Source: Bacteroidales bacterium (GTDB lineage: Bacteria; Bacteroidota; Bacteroidia; Bacteroidales; UBA1556). From it: a stretch of DNA of 32,329 bases. The stretch is taken from assembly GCA_029935325.1 (NCBI GenBank), contig JAOZKO010000002.1, positions 1-32,329 on the forward strand. The letters are read 5' to 3'. Within the stretch, counting starts at the first letter, position 1; every line of letters begins with the position of its first letter. The notes under the pieces are model-generated. The model did no database searches, was not told where the DNA came from, and worked only from the letters and a program-made list of their open reading frames with translations. Positions 24,259 to 29,364 of the stretch are shown here, piece after piece. The position numbers were made by a program, and so were the translations under genes.

Positions 24259-24292
24259 TCTGTTTCTAAGGTAATACTTTAATAATATTTTG

Positions 24293-24320
24293 TTTCTCAC
24301 AAAGACACTAAGGTACAAAG
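24293..24320 (-). repeat. Dispersed 28-nt repeat, copy B
   Basis: Read on the minus strand it contains CCTTAGTGTCTTTGTGAGAA and aligns without gaps to 4005-4032 (21 of 28 identical, all differences transitions). It lies just downstream of the GT9 gene. Confidence 0.6.
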
Positions 24321-24407
24321 ATTTGCTTATTTGTAAATTATATAACTTATCAATTTATTAAACCCCTTCATTTCAATTTGTTATAAATCACGAAGTGTTT
24401 TGTCATA

Positions 24408-24430
24408 ATTTTTGTTGAAAAAACAAAAAT
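24408..24430. terminator. A/T-rich 9-bp hairpin after the GT9 gene
   Basis: ATTTTTGTT (24408-24416) pairs perfectly with AACAAAAAT (24422-24430) around GAAAA. It lies between convergent genes; its T-run is inside the stem rather than after it. Confidence 0.35.
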
Positions 24431-24453
24431 ATACGCCAAAACTACCATGCTAA

Positions 24454-24490
24454 TAATAATAGCCATGCGCTTCACCCATGGCTATTATTA
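24454..24490. terminator. 14-bp perfect stem-loop between convergent genes
   Basis: TAATAATAGCCATG (24454-24467) and CATGGCTATTATTA (24477-24490) are exact reverse complements with a 9-nt loop. The base of the stem gives ATTATTA on either strand instead of a pure T-run. It may terminate the GT9 transcript and the minus-strand gene ending at 24554. A second palindrome-like sequence, CTGACACCTTCAAGGTCAG (24492-24510), follows immediately. Confidence 0.55.
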
Positions 24491-24553
24491 CCTGACACCT
24501 TCAAGGTCAGCGATATATACAGTGCTTAGTAATATAAATTAACAAGCGTGATT

Positions 24554-25474
24554 TTATTCCAATATAAATTGGCTCATGCCAATCTTACGGCCATCCATAT
24601 AGATAGAGATACTATATTTTCCCTTCATAGCTGGAGTATCAGTTTGTTTATCCCAGTTTAACTCCACATTTATAGCTTTGTTTTTATAATCCAAATCTTT
24701 TTTCATGGAGAACTGCAATCGAGTTCCATTAGCTTCAAAGCTATACTCATCGCCTCTACCTTTAGCTATTATCAGTCCATCAGGCCTTGCTATACGTATA
24801 TATGCTGTCCGCAGACCTGGTTCTGCCAATGGATTTTCGCTTACCGTAAATCGTATTTTTACTCGATCAACACGTCTAGCTTTATAGGTTTCTATTTCAC
24901 GTTTATTTTTACCCTTTAGATTAAAGGTGGATCCTTTTACATTATACGCTTTCAGCACTGCACTAGCCTCCATTATCTGCGTAAGGTGTTCCTTTTCTTC
25001 TTTTAGCTGTACCGCTTGACGGTCTTTAGTATTTATTTGCTTGTGGGCTATATCCAATTCCTCCGTTAAATGCTTATTTGCAGTATATAACGAATCCAAC
25101 TGATCAACATAGCTTTGGTGAATAGTCCTTAAGTAATTAAGTTTTCGTTTAATGCGCCTATAGTCAGAGCTCTTTGCAATCAGCTTTTTAATTTCCTCAG
25201 CATTGGCCATTATCACGCTATCCTTTTGCTGAGCTTGCTCAGTTAAATCACCGTAATCTTTTTTAACACTGAGATGTTCCATCATTAGAGAATCTAGCTC
25301 TCCTGTTAAATCTAGGCGAATTTCTTCTTTTTCATGGGTTACGGCTTTTATTTCTTCGCGAGAATAAAGCAATATCCATAGAAGAACTGCAATTATTGCT
25401 ACCAATATTCCTATGGTTACTTTATAACCGGTAGTACTTCCCTTTTTTACTTCTGCAATTTGTTTCTTTTCCAT
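24554..25474 (-). CDS. Single-span membrane protein with periplasmic coiled coil (hypothetical)
   Basis: 306 aa; I do not recognise a named family. A short cytoplasmic N-terminus is followed by one membrane span (about 17-37). A long Glu/Lys/Leu-rich segment (about 38-170) is predicted by eye to be coiled coil. The C-terminal 110 residues look beta-rich, with RVKIRFTVSENPLAEPGLRT, a RIARPDGLI strand pair, INVELNWDK and SISIYMDGRKIGMSQFILE. The layout suggests a periplasmic dimer presenting a small beta domain. It lies downstream of the flippase gene but has its own promoter-like box (25520-25527) and is separated by a hairpin, so it is probably independent. Confidence 0.75.
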   Translation of the reverse strand: MEKKQIAEVKKGSTTGYKVTIGILVAIIAVLLWILLYSREEIKAVTHEKEEIRLDLTGELDSLMMEHLSVKKDYGDLTEQAQQKDSVIMANAEEIKKLIAKSSDYRRIKRKLNYLRTIHQSYVDQLDSLYTANKHLTEELDIAHKQINTKDRQAVQLKEEKEHLTQIMEASAVLKAYNVKGSTFNLKGKNKREIETYKARRVDRVKIRFTVSENPLAEPGLRTAYIRIARPDGLIIAKGRGDEYSFEANGTRLQFSMKKDLDYKNKAINVELNWDKQTDTPAMKGKYSISIYMDGRKIGMSQFILE

Positions 25475-25519
25475 AATATGTGTTTATATAGCAATTAATC
25501 TATTTCATTAATTGCACTG

Positions 25520-25527
25520 CAAAAATA
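25520..25527 (-). promoter_or_regulatory. Candidate promoter box for the coiled-coil membrane protein
   Basis: The minus strand reads TATTTTTG, about 45 nt upstream of the ATG at 25474. No TTG at ideal spacing. Confidence 0.4.
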
Positions 25528-25572
25528 AAGCTTTTGCAATTGATAAACTGAAAAGATATTATTTTATTGTAA

Positions 25573-25615
25573 TAGACTTTATAACAATTAAAATCATCGG
25601 GCATTACAAAGTCTA
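25573..25615. terminator. Hairpin after the flippase gene (long form of a dispersed repeat)
   Basis: TAGACTTTATAA (25573-25584) pairs with TTACAAAGTCTA (25604-25615) at 11 of 12 positions around a 19-nt loop. It starts 8 nt after the flippase stop on the minus strand. It shares both ends and part of the interior with the shorter hairpin at 5576-5600. Confidence 0.5.
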
Positions 25616-25623
25616 ATAAAGCT

Positions 25624-27105
25624 TTAGCTTGCCTTTTTAGGAAATAGATTAACTCGCTCCATTGCCAACAATATACCCACAAATAATAATAATAATATAC
25701 TATGTACACTTAATCTAATGGCCAGTGATTCAATCTGTAATAGTGTGCTTAGTAAATAGAAACCCACAGCAAGCCCAATATAAAATAATATTCGAGGCAG
25801 GTTATAAGGTATTGGATAATACTTACGACCCCATAAAAATGAGATGAGCATCATACTTCCGTAGCAAATAAAAGTTGCCCAAGCTGAACCTTCGTAACCA
25901 ATTATTGGGATCCAATAAAAGTTTAAGCTGATGGTAATAATTGCTCCAATTATTGAAATATATGCTCCAAAGCGAGTTTTATTGGTGAGTTTATACCAAA
26001 CTGATAAATTATAATAAATACCAAGAAATAGATTTGCCAATAGTAAAATTGGTATTACAAAAGCTCCTGAGCGGAATTCTTTTCCTATAAAATGAATAAT
26101 AATATCCATATAAAGCATTGTGCCTAAAAAAATAAGGGAAGTAACCATAACAAAGTACTTCATCATATTGGCATACATTATTTTTGCATCTTTATGCTTT
26201 TCTTGCGCAAAGAAAAACGGTTCAGCAGCATAACGATATGCCTGAATAAAAATAGTCATCAGAATGGATATCTTATAAACAGCTCCATAAATTCCCACCT
26301 GAGACATAGCAATATTTTCTGGCAAAAGATACTTTAGCAAAACTCTATCAATTACCTCGTTTACTGCTCCTGCCATTCCAAAAATAAGCAATGGCATTGC
26401 ATAAGCAATCATCTTTTTCCAAATGTCAAAATCAAAAATGAGACGGATTTTAAACCACTCAGGAATAAACATTAATACCATTAGACCACTAGAAATAACA
26501 TTACTTACAAATATATAATCTACCTTATTGTCAGCGTTATACCAAGTGTTTATCCATTGCGAAATATTATTATCGCTATAGGATTCGGTAAACCAAGTAA
26601 GAAAATATATAAAGAATAAATTTAGTCCAATATTTACAAAGATACCTGTAAGCTTAATTACTACAAATTTCTTGGGTCTTTCCTGAAGTCTTAAATTTGC
26701 AAATGGAATAGTATTAATGGTGTCGAAAAATAATATTAGAGCTAAATAGGTAATGTATTCTGGCTTATGAGCATAATGAATAAGCTCAGCAAAATCCTGC
26801 TTAAATCCAAATATAAATAGAAGAAAAATAAAACTACTAATAATTAAGGAGCTAAAGGCTGTCCCAAAAATTGTTTTGGGCTTGCCTGTTGACTCTGCAA
26901 ATCGGAAGAAGGTAGTTTCCATCCCATAAGTCAATAGTATAAGTAAAAGAGCAATATAGGAATATAATTCTACCACAGATCCATAAACTCCCTGTGCCAA
27001 AACATTGGTGTATATAGGAACCAGAAGATATCCCATTATTCTTCCTAAAATACTGCTAAGCCCATAAACCGCAGTTTGTCCAACTAGTTTCCTTAATGGA
27101 TTCAA
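25624..27105 (-). CDS. Wzx-type polysaccharide/lipid-linked oligosaccharide flippase
   Basis: 493 aa polytopic membrane protein of the MOP/polysaccharide-biosynthesis superfamily, with roughly 12-14 hydrophobic spans. The N-terminus (QTAVYGLSSILGRIMGYLLV, 9-28, then PIYTN) is typical of Bacteroidota lipopolysaccharide or O-antigen flippases. The start codon is TTG at 27105. An in-frame stop lies two codons upstream and the next ATG, at residue 24, would delete the conserved first helix, so TTG is the most plausible start. No polysaccharide cluster surrounds it. The TATTTTTG box at 27131-27138 supports a transcript starting close to this TTG. Confidence 0.88.
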   Translation of the reverse strand: MNPLRKLVGQTAVYGLSSILGRIMGYLLVPIYTNVLAQGVYGSVVELYSYIALLLILLTYGMETTFFRFAESTGKPKTIFGTAFSSLIISSFIFLLFIFGFKQDFAELIHYAHKPEYITYLALILFFDTINTIPFANLRLQERPKKFVVIKLTGIFVNIGLNLFFIYFLTWFTESYSDNNISQWINTWYNADNKVDYIFVSNVISSGLMVLMFIPEWFKIRLIFDFDIWKKMIAYAMPLLIFGMAGAVNEVIDRVLLKYLLPENIAMSQVGIYGAVYKISILMTIFIQAYRYAAEPFFFAQEKHKDAKIMYANMMKYFVMVTSLIFLGTMLYMDIIIHFIGKEFRSGAFVIPILLLANLFLGIYYNLSVWYKLTNKTRFGAYISIIGAIITISLNFYWIPIIGYEGSAWATFICYGSMMLISFLWGRKYYPIPYNLPRILFYIGLAVGFYLLSTLLQIESLAIRLSVHSILLLLFVGILLAMERVNLFPKKAS

Positions 27106-27130
27106 AAGTTAATTATAATAATTTGGTGCA

Positions 27131-27138
27131 CAAAAATA
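27131..27138 (-). promoter_or_regulatory. Candidate flippase promoter box
   Basis: The minus strand reads TATTTTTG, 25 nt before the TTG start at 27105, implying a leader of about 20 nt. Confidence 0.45.
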
Positions 27139-27231
27139 TAAAAAAGGATGCTATAGAATATATTTGTAAACGAATATTTTATTTAAATAGTGTTTATACT
27201 AACAATACTTTGGTGACTTTTAAGTACTAAG

Positions 27232-27257
27232 CTGTCTGCCAAGCAAGGCAGATACAG
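27232..27257. terminator. Hairpin after the PhnD-like gene
   Basis: TCTGCC (27235-27240) pairs perfectly with GGCAGA (27247-27252) around a 6-nt loop. CTG/CAG outside it can pair across a 2-nt bulge. It lies about 50 nt after the end of the PhnD-like gene; no T-run on the minus strand. Confidence 0.35.
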
Positions 27258-27304
27258 GTAAAGTAAGCCGTGCATATTTTAACTAGTGTCAGCAAGAAAA
27301 TGCA

Positions 27305-29038
27305 CTAACTAGAAGTAGTTTTATTCATTTCAACTTCAATCTCACTAATTTTATGTTTAAGAATTAGAAACTGATTTTCTGTGATACTTCCTTTTTCCAG
27401 TTCCTTGGTAAAAGCATCCTTAAGCTCAGTTATATTCTGGTCTTGCTTTATCTTTTCGTGGTAAAAATTAGTTAATACTTGATTAGTTTCAGTAAGCATT
27501 AATTTAAACCTTCTCTTTTTTCGTGTATTAAAATACCAACCTAAGAAAGCAGAAGTAACCGCAATTAATGCTCCACCAATTAGCCCAAGTTTATCCCAAA
27601 AATTCTCTTTCCAAAAATTCTCTACATCAAGAATATCAGTCATGGCAATTTGCGAGTCGCTAAACTCTGCATTTACATAATCGATCTTTACTATTTGCCC
27701 CTCCGCTAAACTCGAAATAGGCTCAAAATATGCATTTAGGTCTGTAAGTCGTTTTAGAGTTAGAGGTGTTTTTATATTGTTTTCACTTTCGATATAGTAG
27801 TTATAATTATTGCGATTTAGCCCATCATCGAGTCCAAAAGTTACAAACCAATCGGTACCATTAGTTAATAAACTAGCTTCTATTATTAGGTGATTGAGTA
27901 CACTTGCGGTTACTAATTTCGGTAATTCAGAAATCAGATGTTCTTCTTCAATATTTGATTTTGAGACTCTTACATTATCTAAATAAACCTGATAACGATA
28001 GGTCTTGTTTTCTACAAAGGATAAAACCACCTTTATATCATGTACATTATTAGATTGCTTATTATCATTGGCAAATCGATTGCTAGATGTTAATTCCTCT
28101 ATTATTTCATCACGCAATATGGAAATAACATCACCTTTTTTTGTGAGCTTATCTTTCGCACTTATTTTCAATTCCAAAATTGAATTTACACTAGGTTTTA
28201 CTCGTATTATTCTCAAATAACGTCGAAGATAATTATAGTAATTATCATCCTTCTCAATCCACTTAGTGATATTTAATGAGTTATCAAATAGATCTTTACT
28301 ATTGGGATCCTTAAACGCATTTAGCATAATCTCCTTTATATTAAGCTGCATTATAGAGTCAATAATTGGCGATAAAACATATGCATGGTTAGGCACTTTA
28401 TATTCCTTTAGAATAATATATTCATCGCTACTAATTTCCTTATTATTTAAGAGAACAGATTTTGATACGGCTATACCGTCTGCTTCATTATTAATAAGCG
28501 CAAGTATTGCCTTATCGTGATTATAGGAGAAATCATAATTGAAAAAACCAGATTCGATATCAATATCATACTCTTTGAAAATGCCCTTGGGATACCTATA
28601 ACCAGATGTGGAAGTTGGTTTAATAAATAGAAAATTCGTGCCTTTAAAATCTTTCAGCTGATTAATATTGCTAGATTTTTTAGCTATAATCACTCCAATA
28701 TAATAATCCTTATTACTCACTGCCTGGCTTGCAAAAACTTCTATTTCAGGAAAATTAACTTTTGATTTAAGGTATGAAAATGGCTTAAAAATACCCAAAT
28801 CATAGTTCCCCTGCATTAGTTCATAGGCAAGTTTATCTTCATCTACAAAGTGCATAGTGGTGGGCATATTTAGTTTATCACCAATATATTTTATCATAGG
28901 AGCATAGGTGTCAACTAGCTTCTCTTCAGTTTTATACTTAATTATTCCTACCCGAAAAGTCTTTTTACTGCCTTGGGCAAAAATAGACATTTGTAATATA
29001 AATGTAAATATGACAATTAGTGATATAGAGCTCTTCAT
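27305..29038 (-). CDS. Membrane-anchored PhnD/SsuA-like substrate-binding protein with SHOCT-like tail
   Basis: 577 aa. A signal peptide (SLIVIFTFILQMSIFAQG) leads into a PhnD-type binding domain (about 26-275). Its signatures are TFRVGIIKYKTEEKL, YAPMIKYIGDKL (45-56), the LAYELMQGNYDLGIFKPFSY run (70-89), and STSGYRYPKGIF (143-154). A second region (about 285-480) is unassigned; parts look like outer-membrane accessory CsgG/FlgT-type folds, but this is weak. One membrane span lies at about 484-503, followed by basic RKKRRFK and a cytoplasmic helical tail. Its end, ELEKGSITENQFLILKHKI, resembles the SHOCT short C-terminal domain. No ABC transporter permease or ATPase gene is adjacent, so it probably acts as a sensor or scaffold rather than as a transporter subunit. 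The flippase gene lies 199 nt downstream. Confidence 0.7.
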   Translation of the reverse strand: MKSSISLIVIFTFILQMSIFAQGSKKTFRVGIIKYKTEEKLVDTYAPMIKYIGDKLNMPTTMHFVDEDKLAYELMQGNYDLGIFKPFSYLKSKVNFPEIEVFASQAVSNKDYYIGVIIAKKSSNINQLKDFKGTNFLFIKPTSTSGYRYPKGIFKEYDIDIESGFFNYDFSYNHDKAILALINNEADGIAVSKSVLLNNKEISSDEYIILKEYKVPNHAYVLSPIIDSIMQLNIKEIMLNAFKDPNSKDLFDNSLNITKWIEKDDNYYNYLRRYLRIIRVKPSVNSILELKISAKDKLTKKGDVISILRDEIIEELTSSNRFANDNKQSNNVHDIKVVLSFVENKTYRYQVYLDNVRVSKSNIEEEHLISELPKLVTASVLNHLIIEASLLTNGTDWFVTFGLDDGLNRNNYNYYIESENNIKTPLTLKRLTDLNAYFEPISSLAEGQIVKIDYVNAEFSDSQIAMTDILDVENFWKENFWDKLGLIGGALIAVTSAFLGWYFNTRKKRRFKLMLTETNQVLTNFYHEKIKQDQNITELKDAFTKELEKGSITENQFLILKHKISEIEVEMNKTTSS

Positions 29039-29092
29039 TCTAACTTATTTTAGTGTTGTTCAAAACCCCTATTGATCGGAGTTTTGTATGCG

Positions 29093-29100
29093 CAAATATA
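29093..29100 (-). promoter_or_regulatory. Candidate promoter box for the PhnD-like gene
   Basis: The minus strand reads TATATTTG, predicting a leader of about 49 nt before the ATG at 29038. No TTG at ideal spacing. Confidence 0.4.
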
Positions 29101-29326
29101 GTAAATATTATTGGCTCTACGGCCGTTTTTGTGGGCAAAAATTCAAGGCTAACTCATAATTGTGTGATTTATGTATCAAATACTTGTAAAATGCTATTTT
29201 TAATAATCCACGAATTGTATTATTCGAAGATGCAGCGAAAAGAAAAATAAATAGTCCAGAATATAAAGCGAACGACCGCCTTGCGATTATCATCTAATCA
29301 ATCCGGGATATATCATCTATTTTACT

Positions 29327-29345
29327 ATCTTTAAGAACTAAAGAT
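29327..29345. promoter_or_regulatory. Palindromic operator candidate upstream of dnaE
   Basis: ATCTTTA (29327-29333) and TAAAGAT (29339-29345) are exact reverse complements around AGAAC, ending 19 nt before the dnaE ATG. The left arm overlaps TATCTTTA (29326-29333), one base from TAnnTTTG, so a bound repressor would cover the promoter. Could be a damage-response operator; unproven. Confidence 0.4.
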
Positions 29346-29364
29346 TGATTGAAATCTAATCATA

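Larger units (their letters stand above)
29039..29364. other. Divergent intergenic region before the second dnaE
   Basis: Contains a minus-strand promoter box (29093-29100), two copies of ATCTAATCA (29292-29300 and 29354-29362) and the palindrome at 29327-29345. An open frame at 29053-29250 has no family resemblance and is not called. Confidence 0.55.

Noticed and set aside
25500..25709. 69-codon minus-strand frame overlapping the flippase 3' end
   Set aside because: Tyr-rich, overlaps a real gene in another frame and covers the terminator hairpin; not a plausible gene.
29053..29250. 65-codon plus-strand frame in the intergenic region before dnaE
   Set aside because: Overlaps the PhnD-like gene's promoter box, shows no family similarity and is separated from dnaE by more than 100 nt.
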